A DNA stretch of 64,000 nucleotides from a bacterium. Its GTDB lineage: Bacteria > Desulfobacterota > Binatia > HRBIN30 > CADEER01. This document shows positions 54,484 through 62,378 of this stretch, in pieces. The notes under the pieces were generated by a model, which was not told where the DNA came from, did no database searches, and saw only the letters and a program-made list of their open reading frames with translations. The translations under genes were made by a program, and so were the position numbers. Each line of letters begins with the position of its first letter. Within the stretch, counting starts at the first letter, position 1. The stretch lies in NCBI GenBank assembly GCA_030430165.1, contig JAUIGL010000016.1, positions 1 through 64,000 on the forward strand, given 5' to 3'.

Positions 54484-55749
54484 TCAGCTCGAACGCAGCG
54501 CATCGATCCGATGCCGGAGCCACGCGCGCTCCCAGAAATTCTCGGCGCGCGCGAGCAAATGCTCGTGGGCCGCAACCGCAACCTCCCGCGCGCCGGTGCA
54601 GCTCGGTTCGGCCGTGAGGACTAGATCGGTCAGGTGGAGCGCCTGCAGCGGCTCGCCCGCGTCGAAGCGCGCGCGAGCTGCCTGCGTCAAGGCCTCGGCA
54701 CCGGCGGCGGCGACGATCTCGCCGGCTACTGCCGACGGCGCAACATGGTAGAGCTCGGTGGTCGCACGATGGTGGAACCAGCCGGTGTAGTTCTCCCAAA
54801 TGGCTCGGACGTTCCACGAAGTCAGTCCGTAGCCCTCGCCGATGTCGAAGCGATCCGGCAACCGAATCTCGCGCATCGCCGTCGCGACGTCCTGACCCGC
54901 CTGCATCGCCTCGACGGTGCGATCGTGTACCCACTGCATCGCATCGCGCAGCCCGACCAGCTCCGCCTCGATGCGGTCGGCACCGATGATGGGGTCGAAG
55001 TGCCCTGTGACCAGCTTTTCCGCACCGAGGGCGATGACCGTGTCGAGCGACGCGACGTAGTCGAGGGCGTCCCGGTAGCGGTCGCCGCGCAGCGTGCAGA
55101 GGTTGGCGACATGTCCGAACAGCGGACCCGTCAGGTTGCCGGTGAACAGCGTGCGAATCTCCGGCATCCAGACGACCTGCGCGTCCGTGGTCTCGCCGCC
55201 CGGCGTCGACAAAACCACGAAGCGGCGCCCGCCGATCTCCAGCTCGAGGCGATCGCCGACGATGAGCGTCGGCTCGGGCCAGGTGATCGTCCAGTCCTCT
55301 GGCGGCAGCTGCTCCAGGGCCCCCATGATTGCGTCGGTGATGTGCGACCAGGCGAAGGCGACTCTGGCCGCCTTGAAGGGAAGCAACACCTCGTGATCGT
55401 GCCGCCACCGTTTCCAGTCGGCCTGCATGACGATGTCGGTATCGTCGTCACGCAACGCTTTGACGCCGCCGACGTGGTCGGCATGGCCCTGGGTGACGAC
55501 GATCGCACGAGTCGGGCCGGGCGCCACGGCGTCGAACGCGCGACGATGGATCGGCCCCTCGACGTGCAAGCCGGCGTTGATGACGACCCGCCCGTCGTCG
55601 GTGGCAACGGCGTGCGAATTCGACACCCCCTTCGACAGCCAGATGTCGTCGCCAATATCGAGCGCCGGGCCCTCGACCGCCGGCGCAATCGCATCAGCAC
55701 CGGGGCGCTCGCGATGGATTCCGCGGATCCGCGTGCCCTCAGCCGGCAT
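54484..55749 (-). CDS. MBL-fold metallo-hydrolase with alkyl-sulfatase-type dimerisation domain
   Basis: 421 residues. The N-terminal metallo-beta-lactamase domain (about 30-270) is followed by a helical region (about 290-400, SWNVRAIWENYTGWFHHR) like the dimerisation domain of SdsA1 alkyl-sulfatases. The zinc motif reads TQGHADHVGG, where family enzymes have THxHxDH, so the first His ligand is Gln. The expected acidic ligand region reads FTGNLTGPL with Asn in place of Glu. A later His (VTGHFDPIIG) is kept. Activity may be altered or absent, or this is a subgroup with different metals. ATG 55749 is 10 bases after the SDR stop, in an operon with SDR and ADH; a truncated sulfotransferase-like gene follows. 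Confidence 0.8.
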   Translation of the reverse strand: MPAEGTRIRGIHRERPGADAIAPAVEGPALDIGDDIWLSKGVSNSHAVATDDGRVVINAGLHVEGPIHRRAFDAVAPGPTRAIVVTQGHADHVGGVKALRDDDTDIVMQADWKRWRHDHEVLLPFKAARVAFAWSHITDAIMGALEQLPPEDWTITWPEPTLIVGDRLELEIGGRRFVVLSTPGGETTDAQVVWMPEIRTLFTGNLTGPLFGHVANLCTLRGDRYRDALDYVASLDTVIALGAEKLVTGHFDPIIGADRIEAELVGLRDAMQWVHDRTVEAMQAGQDVATAMREIRLPDRFDIGEGYGLTSWNVRAIWENYTGWFHHRATTELYHVAPSAVAGEIVAAAGAEALTQAARARFDAGEPLQALHLTDLVLTAEPSCTGAREVAVAAHEHLLARAENFWERAWLRHRIDALRSS

Positions 55750-55759
55750 CGCCCGGTAC

Positions 55760-56539
55760 TCAGAAGGCCAGATAGCCGCCGTCGACGGCGACGACCACAC
55801 CGGTCGTGTATGACGACGCCTCGGTCGACAGGAACAGTACCGCGCCGGCGCACTCCTCGGCGGTGCCCATCCGCCCCGCCGGCACTCGCGCCAGCTCGCG
55901 GTCGCGGATCTCCGGCACCGTCTCGAGCGGCTTGGTCATGCGCGTGTCGATCAACCCGGGGGCGACGCAGTTGACGCGAATCCCGTCGGTCATCCAGTGC
56001 AACGCCATGCTCCGCGTCATCGCCACCAGCGCGCCCTTTGCCGCCGCATAGCCCGGGATCATCGGCACGCCGCGGAATGCCGCCATCGACACGATGTTGA
56101 CCACCGACGCGCCGCCCGGCAGCGGACTCGCGGCAAGGGCGTCGTGGCAACCCATCGCCAGGCGGCCGGCTCCTTCGAGGTTGGTCTGCAGCGAGCCGGC
56201 AAAGCCGTCGGGATCCCACTCGTCACCGGCCGGAAACGGCGCGCCCGCGTTGTTGACGAGAATATCGAGAGTGTCGACCTGCGACGCGAGCCGGCGGACT
56301 GCATCGGCATCGCCGACGTCGAGCTGCTCGAAGGCGAAGCGGCTCAGGTCGACGGGATCGTCGGCGTAGTCGGCAGCCTTCGACCGCGTTCCGGTGACGG
56401 TCACCGAGGCGTGAGAATCGGCAAACGCGGTAGCGATCGCATAGCCGATACCGGAGGTACCACCGGTGACCAACACCTCGGCGCCGCTGAAGTCGTAGAT
56501 CACACCATTGCGCACCGAGCGCTGCGAAGTGGGCGTCAT
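55760..56539 (-). CDS. Short-chain dehydrogenase/reductase
   Basis: 259 residues. TGGTSGIG (about 26-33) is the cofactor loop, VNNAGAP the central strand, IVSMAAF the Ser position and YAAAKGAL the Tyr-x3-Lys. The GTRSK end of strand 2 (Arg/Lys) hints at NADP. The last residues TTGVVVAVDGGYLAF are classical. ATG 56539 overlaps the ADH stop by 4 bases (ATGA), so the two are translationally coupled; the metallo-hydrolase follows after 10 bases. Likely an alcohol/ketone step in the same pathway as the ADH. Confidence 0.9.
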   Translation of the reverse strand: MTPTSQRSVRNGVIYDFSGAEVLVTGGTSGIGYAIATAFADSHASVTVTGTRSKAADYADDPVDLSRFAFEQLDVGDADAVRRLASQVDTLDILVNNAGAPFPAGDEWDPDGFAGSLQTNLEGAGRLAMGCHDALAASPLPGGASVVNIVSMAAFRGVPMIPGYAAAKGALVAMTRSMALHWMTDGIRVNCVAPGLIDTRMTKPLETVPEIRDRELARVPAGRMGTAEECAGAVLFLSTEASSYTTGVVVAVDGGYLAF

Positions 56540-57555
56540 GCGTCGTCTCCCATGGTGACCAGAACCTTGCCGCAATTCTTGTCGGCGCCGAGCACCGAAA
56601 GGGCGTCGCCGAAGTCGCGTAGCGGAACCCGGTGGGTGATCATCTCCGACAGATCGCGGCGGGCGAGCAAGTCGATGGCGTCCTCGAAGCGCTCGGGATA
56701 GCCCATCGATCCCTTGATCTGGAACTTCTTGGACATGATTGCCAGGTAGCTGGTCGGCACCGGATCGATGTGCAAGGCGACGACCGACATGCGGCTCCCT
56801 TCCCTGCCGCGCTCGATGATCTCGGTGATCACCTGCGCCGATCCGGAGGCCTCGACGAAGGCATTGGTCGCCGGAGCTGGGCCGAACATCGACGGCGCCG
56901 TCCCGTGCAGCCGAGCCAACTCTTCCCAGACGTCGACCTCGGCGGGATTCAGCACCGCCGAGGCGCCGAGCGCGCCAGCGAGCTCGAGTCGGCGCTTGCT
57001 GAGATCGATGCCGACCGCTTCGACTCCGCGATCGGCGAAGGTCGCGATCGCCGAGAGCCCGATCGGGCCGCAGCCGAAGACCGCCACCTTGTCCGCCGGC
57101 TCGACATCGGCGCGATTGGCAGACTGGATACCGACGGCGACCGGCTCGCTGAGCGCCGCCACCTGAAGCGATAGCGACGGCGGCACGGGGTAGAGCAACC
57201 CGTCGCGCGCGGCATTGCGCACCACCAGCGCTTCGGTCAGACCGCCCTCTGCACCGCCGTTGCCGATGATGTCCATGCCGTTGGACCCGGGCTCGCCAGG
57301 CTTGACCGCGACCCGGTCGCCAACCCGGACACCCTCGACCGCGGCGCCGACCCAGTCGACCACCCCTGCCATCTCGTGTCCGAGCGGCATCGGGCTCGGG
57401 CCGCCGGGCAGCCCTCCCATGCGAATATAGGTGAGGTCGGAGCCACAGATCCCACACGCGGTGATCCTGACGACGACATCGTCTCGACCCGGCTCACCGG
57501 CCGGCACCTCGTCCACCCGAACGTCGTTCGGTCCGTGGATACATACCTGCTGCAT
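56536..57555 (-). CDS. Alcohol dehydrogenase-like MDR protein, structural-zinc loop lost
   Basis: 339 residues from ATG 57555; an in-frame ATG at 57579 would add eight residues. N-terminal GroES-like domain with the catalytic-zinc residues Cys in CGICGSDLTY and His-Glu in GHEMAGVV, and a Rossmann domain VAVFGCGPIGLSAI. The lobe that carries four Cys in most zinc ADHs reads KPGEPGSNGMDIIGNGGAEGG with no Cys, so the structural zinc is absent. It oxidises an alcohol or polyol with NAD(P). An AGAAGGGGG site abuts the ATG. First intact gene of the ADH-SDR-MBL operon; immediately upstream lies only the tail of an acyl-CoA synthetase. Confidence 0.85.
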   Translation of the reverse strand: MQQVCIHGPNDVRVDEVPAGEPGRDDVVVRITACGICGSDLTYIRMGGLPGGPSPMPLGHEMAGVVDWVGAAVEGVRVGDRVAVKPGEPGSNGMDIIGNGGAEGGLTEALVVRNAARDGLLYPVPPSLSLQVAALSEPVAVGIQSANRADVEPADKVAVFGCGPIGLSAIATFADRGVEAVGIDLSKRRLELAGALGASAVLNPAEVDVWEELARLHGTAPSMFGPAPATNAFVEASGSAQVITEIIERGREGSRMSVVALHIDPVPTSYLAIMSKKFQIKGSMGYPERFEDAIDLLARRDLSEMITHRVPLRDFGDALSVLGADKNCGKVLVTMGDDA

Positions 57556-57562
57556 CCCCCTT

Positions 57563-57676
57563 CTATAACCCGGTCCCATTGCCCGCGATCAATGCCTGCA
57601 GCCCCGACTTGTCGACCTTGCCGGTCGGCATCTTCGGAACCTCGGCCACCGATCCGAGCAGCAGCCGGTCAAATAG
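57563..57676 (-). pseudogene. C-terminal remnant of an acyl-CoA synthetase
   Basis: 37 codons, LFDRLLLGSVAEVPKMPTG then KVDKSGLQALIAGNGTGL, then TAG. VPKMPTGKVDKSGL is the A10 motif at the end of AMP-forming acyl-CoA synthetases, with the catalytic Lys. The frame upstream of 57677 enters a tandem repeat that has no synthetase similarity. The gene has lost everything but its last ~7%. It lies 7 bases before the ADH start, so it was once the first gene of that operon. Confidence 0.7.
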
Positions 57677-57677
57677 C

Positions 57678-57922
57678 CTGGTCTGACCAGCGCAAGCCCC
57701 CGAAACTCCGCGAGAAGCGTACCCAGAATCGAGCTCTGAGCGCCTTAAACCCACCATTTCGGCCCCAAATCGCAGCCGTAAGCCCGCTGGCCACCGCTCA
57801 CACCCCAATTCCCTGGTCTGACCAGCGCAAGTTCCCGAAACTTGGCCGGACAGGTGCCTAGAACCGGGCTATGTGCGCCTTAGACCCTCCATTTTGGGCC
57901 CCAAATCGCGGCTGTAAGGCCC
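57678..57922. repeat. Tandem ~135-bp imperfect direct repeat
   Basis: Two copies begin at 57678 and 57813. Each starts with the dyad CTGGTCTGACCAG followed by GCGCAAG, then CCCGAAACT, then GAGCGCCTTA/GTGCGCCTTA, then CCCCAAATCGC and GTAAG. The period is 135-136 bases and the copies are roughly 70-75% alike by eye. No protein-like frame runs through them. The first copy starts exactly where the acyl-CoA synthetase homology ends. The remainder to 57951 shows nothing. Confidence 0.75.
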
Positions 57923-57951
57923 CGCCGGCGCAGCTCACTGGCGCGGGGCGA

Positions 57952-59487
57952 TCACGACGCTCCGGTGAGCTCTAGACTCCAGGTTTGTCCGGTCGTCACT
58001 GCGTGCAAGTAGACTCCGCCGGCGGGAGCAGACGACCGACGCAACTCGCCGAGCCCGGTAGTCTCGCCCGCCGGGGGACCGTGCTTCGCTGCGGGATAGA
58101 AAACCACCAGCTCCGCACCGGTCACTTCGGTGCTGCCACTCACCGCGAAGTCACCGCTGCGGGGATCGTACTCGACGCTGTCGATGCGGCCTGGAGCGGC
58201 TCGGACCAGCGGACGAGAGAGTTGGTCGATCAGATCCTCGCGACGCCCGACGATCTCGTTGGTGCGACAGTCGACCTCGAACTCCCCCCAGACCATGGGA
58301 ATGCGGCCGGCTCGGTAGTCCCCGGCCTTGTGCGGATCGCCGCACGACTCGCGCCAGGTCCACAGGGTGGCGCCGAACTGAAACTCGTCCTGCAGCCGCT
58401 GGTGATCGAGGAAGTAAGGGTCGTTCGGATCCGATGCACGCCGCGGATCGCTGCCCCACTCGCCCGTCAAGACCGGCACACCGTCGAAGAGCGCCGCCTC
58501 GTCGCGCGCGACCTGAAACGCCGACGCGGAAATCGGGCCGTTGTCGAATCCCCCGGTGTAGATGTGCGGCGCGTACACGAAGTCGTCGTCATGCTCGAAG
58601 CTAGGCGGCGGCCCCTGGCCCACCGCCGACCAGATCGCCGAAGGCTCGAACAGAATCAGATGCGGGAAGCCACCCGCATCCCGCTCCGCCTCCCGGATGC
58701 GAGCCCAGGATCCGGCGTACAGGGAAGCCAATCCGGACATGTCGGCTGCGGTGAATGCATTCGGCTCGTTCATCAGGTCGATCCCCGCGACGGCAGCGTT
58801 GGAAGCGAAGCGCCCGGCAACGTGCGCGAGCATGTCCATGTAGCGGGTGTGAACCGGCACATCGCCTGGACCGTTCTCGAAGCCGAAGAACGCTTCCCAA
58901 GCGCGTCGCACCGCCGGGCTCGACTCGCGAAGTCCCGCGGTCGTGCATCGCGGCAGACCGTCGTCGAGCGTCGCCCACCCTGGCGCTCCGTCCCAGCCGA
59001 ACGCCGGTTCTTGGCCGTCAGCGCAATTCTCGTCGGGCCGCGCCGCGAGGGTCGGCCCCCAAGCATCCTGGTGCAGGTCGAGAATGGTGTAGATGCCGTG
59101 GCGCGCCAGTATCGCCACCGCGTCCTCGACCTCGTCGAGGTAGGCGTCGTCGTACTGTCCGGGCGCCGGTTCGACGCGCGACCACGACAGCAGCAGGCGC
59201 ACGGCGTTCCAACCGATGCCGGCGATCATCTCCGCGTCCGCCTCCTCGAAGGGAAACGTCGTCGGGAAATCACGACTCGGCCAGTACTCGGCGAAGGCGT
59301 TCACGTTGACCCCGCGCAACAACACCTGCCGCCCGGCCGAGTCGACGATCGCCCCGCCGCGAACCGGATCCGGTTCGGCGTGCAGGGCCAGCAATTGGAT
59401 GGGCGAGCTGCTGCCGGCATCGTCGTCCGAGCCACAGCCCATGAGCAGGAGCAATGAGAATCCAACGAGCACCGCGATGCGTGTCAT
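57952..59487 (-). CDS. GH5 endoglycoceramidase-like lipoprotein
   Basis: 511 residues. The N-terminus MTRIAVLVGFSLLLLMGCGS is a lipoprotein signal, with the lipobox LLMGC (Cys18), so it is anchored in a membrane. The body is a GH5 barrel close to endoglycosylceramidases: LRGVNVNAFAEYW (about 58-70), RLLLSWSRVEP, LDLHQDAWG, acid/base Glu in IDLMNEPNAF and nucleophile Glu in VLTGEWGSDP. A C-terminal beta-sandwich (about 420-511) completes the usual layout. It would hydrolyse the glycan from glycolipids outside the cytoplasm. ATG 59487 was chosen for the lipoprotein signal; the longer frame upstream has none. No clear ribosome site. Confidence 0.85.
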   Translation of the reverse strand: MTRIAVLVGFSLLLLMGCGSDDDAGSSSPIQLLALHAEPDPVRGGAIVDSAGRQVLLRGVNVNAFAEYWPSRDFPTTFPFEEADAEMIAGIGWNAVRLLLSWSRVEPAPGQYDDAYLDEVEDAVAILARHGIYTILDLHQDAWGPTLAARPDENCADGQEPAFGWDGAPGWATLDDGLPRCTTAGLRESSPAVRRAWEAFFGFENGPGDVPVHTRYMDMLAHVAGRFASNAAVAGIDLMNEPNAFTAADMSGLASLYAGSWARIREAERDAGGFPHLILFEPSAIWSAVGQGPPPSFEHDDDFVYAPHIYTGGFDNGPISASAFQVARDEAALFDGVPVLTGEWGSDPRRASDPNDPYFLDHQRLQDEFQFGATLWTWRESCGDPHKAGDYRAGRIPMVWGEFEVDCRTNEIVGRREDLIDQLSRPLVRAAPGRIDSVEYDPRSGDFAVSGSTEVTGAELVVFYPAAKHGPPAGETTGLGELRRSSAPAGGVYLHAVTTGQTWSLELTGAS

Positions 59488-59689
59488 ATGCCCGTAATAG
59501 GATCGGCGGTCGCGCCAAGTCCACTCGATCGCCACCGCCCACGAGCCTGGCTGAAGGTTGCCTTTCGCGGGCGGCGAGGCTAAGCACAGCCCCCTAGCCG
59601 ATCGGCTAGGCAACAAACGTCCGGGCAGATGGCGACGACCGCGGGTCGCGGCGCGCTCCGCCCGGAGCCCCATCGAGAGGAGACGAACC

Positions 59690-60406
59690 ATGAGGCAAGC
59701 GGATGGCGAAGTGATCTTGCTGTGGACGTTACCCGTGGTGAGCCTCATCTGGCTGTCGGCGTTTCTGCTGTTTCCCGGATTCGTCCGGCCGATGTCTCCG
59801 ACGATGTCGGCCGAGGAGGTCGCAGCGTTCTACCGCGACCCCGCGAACCTCCCACGCATCCGTTACAGCATGATCGTGTTCAACTGGTTCGCGGTCGGAT
59901 TCGTTCCCATCCTCGCCCTGATCGTCCTGCAGATTCGGCGGATGGCGCACCGTACCCCGATCTTCTCCTACGCCATCCTCGCCTGCGCCGCGGGTGGTCC
60001 GACGATATTTTTGATGGCCAACTTGTTCTGGCTTCTCGCCGCGTTCCGCCCGATGCGCGACCCGCAGCAGACCCAGATGTTCAACGACCTGGCGTGGGTG
60101 ACCTTCTCGAGCCAGGTCGGCTTCCTGATCGCGCAGAGTGTGATCCTCGCCCTGGCGATCTACCTCGACCGCCAGAAGCGACCGGTCTTTCGGCCCTGGG
60201 TGGCGCACTTCAATCTCGTCGTCGCCGTCCTCCTGGTCCCCGCCGCGTTCGTCGGCCTGGCGATGGACGGGCCGTTCGCATGGGACGGCCTGCTGTCGTT
60301 CTGGCTGCGCAACGTCACCATCGGACTCTGGATCGTCGTCATGGGGGTGGTCCTCGGTCGGGTGATCCTGCAACAGCGGGCCGAAGACGAAGCGGCGGCG
60401 GCATGA
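59690..60406 (+). CDS. Six-helix membrane protein A (paralogue of the next gene)
   Basis: 238 residues, family not recognised. Six hydrophobic segments at about 8-30, 60-82, 92-118, 128-150, 162-184 and 197-220. An exported loop after helix 1 (MSAEEVAAFYRDPAN) and the strings AFRPMRDPQQ and GPFAWDGLLSFWLRN are shared, in order, with the next protein (LPPSEIAQWFADHHY, AMRPDRDPEL, GVFAWDGEIAWWINM). GAGAGGAGACGAACC precedes ATG 59690. Its stop overlaps the next start by 4 bases (ATGA). First gene of a four-gene operon ending in cytochrome-oxidase III-like and IV-like subunits, so it probably belongs to a membrane redox complex. Function unknown. Confidence 0.8.
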   Translation: MRQADGEVILLWTLPVVSLIWLSAFLLFPGFVRPMSPTMSAEEVAAFYRDPANLPRIRYSMIVFNWFAVGFVPILALIVLQIRRMAHRTPIFSYAILACAAGGPTIFLMANLFWLLAAFRPMRDPQQTQMFNDLAWVTFSSQVGFLIAQSVILALAIYLDRQKRPVFRPWVAHFNLVVAVLLVPAAFVGLAMDGPFAWDGLLSFWLRNVTIGLWIVVMGVVLGRVILQQRAEDEAAAA

Positions 60407-61233
60407 GCGGAGCCGCGATGGAAACCGTTCCCCCCGTGCCGTCGGGCTCGCGACTCCGCAAGATCGCTTGGCACTGGCGCTACGACGAAAAGCGCGAGCT
60501 GTGGATCGGCTGGTGGACCCTCGTCGTCTTCTACAACCTGTACGGCTTGTTGTTCTTCGTGATCGCGCGCACCCAGCCCCCACCCGAACCCTCGTTGCCC
60601 CCCTCGGAGATCGCCCAGTGGTTCGCCGACCACCACTACGGCCTGCTCTATGGGTACGCCCTGGTGTTCATCGTCGGCGGCGCGACGGCGATCATGAACG
60701 CGACCCTCGCCTACACCATGCGGCGGATGTCGGTCAGTCGCGCCTTCGCGTACTCCTACCTGCTGATCTACGCGCTCGCCACGCTTCCCGGGATGTTGAT
60801 CATGGGTGTCGTATGCACGGTGGGCGCGATGCGACCCGATCGCGACCCGGAGCTGTTGAGCTGGCTCTACGACTTCGCCTTCCTGTCGTTCGAGGGCACC
60901 ATGGGAGTGTTCCTGATCGGCTCTCTGGTCTGGATGCTAGCGGTCCTGCTCGACGAGAACCGCGTCTTCCCAAAATGGTTCGGCTACCTGAACCTCTGCA
61001 ACGCGCTCACCGAAGTGGTGGTCGCCCCGGCGTGGATCTTCAAGCGCGGGGTCTTCGCCTGGGACGGCGAGATCGCGTGGTGGATCAACATGGCCGTGTT
61101 CGTCACCTACACGGCCGTCTTTCTCACCCTGATCAGGAACCTGATCCTGCGGGAAGACTTCGGCACCGGTCCGCTGCCCGACCTCGAATCCGACCGCGCA
61201 ATCGACGCGATCACGCTGGGAACAGCCCGATGA
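60403..61233 (+). CDS. Six-helix membrane protein B (paralogue of the preceding gene)
   Basis: 276 residues. About 25 cytoplasmic residues (RKIAWHWRYDEKRELWIG) precede six or seven helices at about 36-58, 84-108, 120-142, 158-182, 194-212 and 222-246. It shares the loop and motif order of protein A (xEIAxxF after helix 1, RPxRDPxxxxxxxD, xFAWDGxxxxW), so the pair arose by tandem duplication. A conserved Trp-rich C-terminal part and Asp/Glu in membrane-facing loops could mark a redox or ion site, but no haem His pair is evident. Starts with ATG 60403 in the stop of gene A, and its stop overlaps the COX III-like start (ATGA). Confidence 0.8.
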   Translation: MSGAAMETVPPVPSGSRLRKIAWHWRYDEKRELWIGWWTLVVFYNLYGLLFFVIARTQPPPEPSLPPSEIAQWFADHHYGLLYGYALVFIVGGATAIMNATLAYTMRRMSVSRAFAYSYLLIYALATLPGMLIMGVVCTVGAMRPDRDPELLSWLYDFAFLSFEGTMGVFLIGSLVWMLAVLLDENRVFPKWFGYLNLCNALTEVVVAPAWIFKRGVFAWDGEIAWWINMAVFVTYTAVFLTLIRNLILREDFGTGPLPDLESDRAIDAITLGTAR

Positions 61234-61853
61234 CGACAGTCGCCGGCGCCGGTCCGCGCGAAACCGGAACCGGTCGGCAACCGGCAACGGGAACGATTCC
61301 GCATGAACGCCCCGTCCCGGGCCAGCCCGACATGTGGATCTTCGTGCTCTTCGAGGCGTTCGTCTTCACCAGCTACTTCACCGTCTACGTCATCCGCCGC
61401 ACACAAAACGCCGACCTCTTTCTCCAGTCGCAAGGACAGCTGGACCTCCGAGTCGGCATCTTCAACACGCTGGTCCTCCTGGTCAGCTCCTGGTGCATCG
61501 CCCGCTGCGTTCAGGCTGCGCGCGACGGCGAGTTCGCCGCCGCGCTCAACAACATCTACCTGACGATGCTGTTCGGCTTGGTATTCCTCGTATCCAAGGT
61601 CCTCGAATGGACGGCCAAGATCGAGCACGGCTTCAGCTTCACCAGCGATGAGTTCTTCTCCTTCTACTACTTCCTGACTGCCATCCACTTCCTCCATCTG
61701 CTCATCGGCTTCGTCTTCCTCGGCGTCGCCGTCCACCAGATAAGGACTCCGGCACGGCGGTCTCAGGAGCTCATCGAGACCTGCGCAACCTACTGGCACA
61801 CGATCGACTTCCTGTGGGTGCTCATCTTTGCCCTCTTGTATGTCATGAGGTGA
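61230..61853 (+). CDS. Cytochrome c oxidase subunit III-like protein (NorE-like)
   Basis: 207 residues with five membrane helices, the short form of haem-copper oxidase subunit III, as in NorE and bo3-type enzymes. Diagnostic strings are PDMWIFVLFEAFVF (helix 1), VSKVLEWTAKIEHG with the conserved Glu, FYYFLTAIHFLHLLIG and CATYWHTIDFLWVLIF. Subunit III normally stabilises the subunit I core and the proton path; alone it has no catalysis. No subunit I or II, nor norB/norC, is found in the window. ATG 61230 overlaps the stop of membrane protein B. The first 35 residues are Gly/Thr-rich and disordered. Confidence 0.88.
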   Translation: MTTVAGAGPRETGTGRQPATGTIPHERPVPGQPDMWIFVLFEAFVFTSYFTVYVIRRTQNADLFLQSQGQLDLRVGIFNTLVLLVSSWCIARCVQAARDGEFAAALNNIYLTMLFGLVFLVSKVLEWTAKIEHGFSFTSDEFFSFYYFLTAIHFLHLLIGFVFLGVAVHQIRTPARRSQELIETCATYWHTIDFLWVLIFALLYVMR

Positions 61854-61856
61854 ACC

Positions 61857-62141
61857 GTGAACCGCCGATTCGAGAACCGCCTGACCATCGTCTGGTTGGC
61901 CCTGTCCGCAATCACCCTCGGCCAGCTCGCGCTCGGCGAGCGGGCCCCGCTCACACCGAACGCCATCGTCACCGCGAGCGCGGTCATCATCGCGCTCGTC
62001 AAGGTGCGGGTGATCGTGCGCGAGTTCATGGAGGTGCGCCACGCCCCCGCTCTGCTCGGCCGCGCCACCGACCTCTGGCTGGTGGCGACCGGCGTCAGCC
62101 TGCTCGGCTCCTACTTCGTCGGGCGCCTCGCCTGGGGCTGA
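61857..62141 (+). CDS. Prokaryotic cytochrome c oxidase subunit IV-like protein
   Basis: 94 residues with three hydrophobic helices (about 9-27, 36-57 and 68-90), start GTG 61857 three bases after the subunit III-like stop. VRVIVREFMEVRHAP between helices 2 and 3 is the hallmark of the bacterial subunit IV / NorF-type small subunit (KxxxxxxxFMELRxA). It normally accompanies subunit III in terminal oxidases and nitric oxide reductases. Last gene of the four-gene operon. No terminator hairpin is evident after it. Confidence 0.82.
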   Translation: MNRRFENRLTIVWLALSAITLGQLALGERAPLTPNAIVTASAVIIALVKVRVIVREFMEVRHAPALLGRATDLWLVATGVSLLGSYFVGRLAWG

Positions 62142-62378
62142 CCAGAGAGCCGGACCGCCCGGCCAACCTGCAAAGCATGAGAGGTTGCGCTCGGTGTCGG
62201 TGATGCGCTTCTAGTACCGACGCATCCTCCTTCGCAGATCTGACCGAGTAGCGATGAGCCCCATCGAACACTTCACTGGATTCCGCTGAATCCGCCAACG
62301 TTCCGGAGGATCCGGAACCAGCACGCGGAATCGCCCCGCCTGACACGCGCGCGGGCGATCTCGCCCGGAGTAGCGCGC
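62142..62378. other. Intergenic region, nothing recognised
   Basis: 237 bases between the subunit IV-like gene and the acyl-CoA dehydrogenase. The AT-richer part is around 62160-62230. No gene, repeat or clear promoter pair is visible; CCGGAG just before 62379 is the ribosome site of the next gene. Confidence 0.4.
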
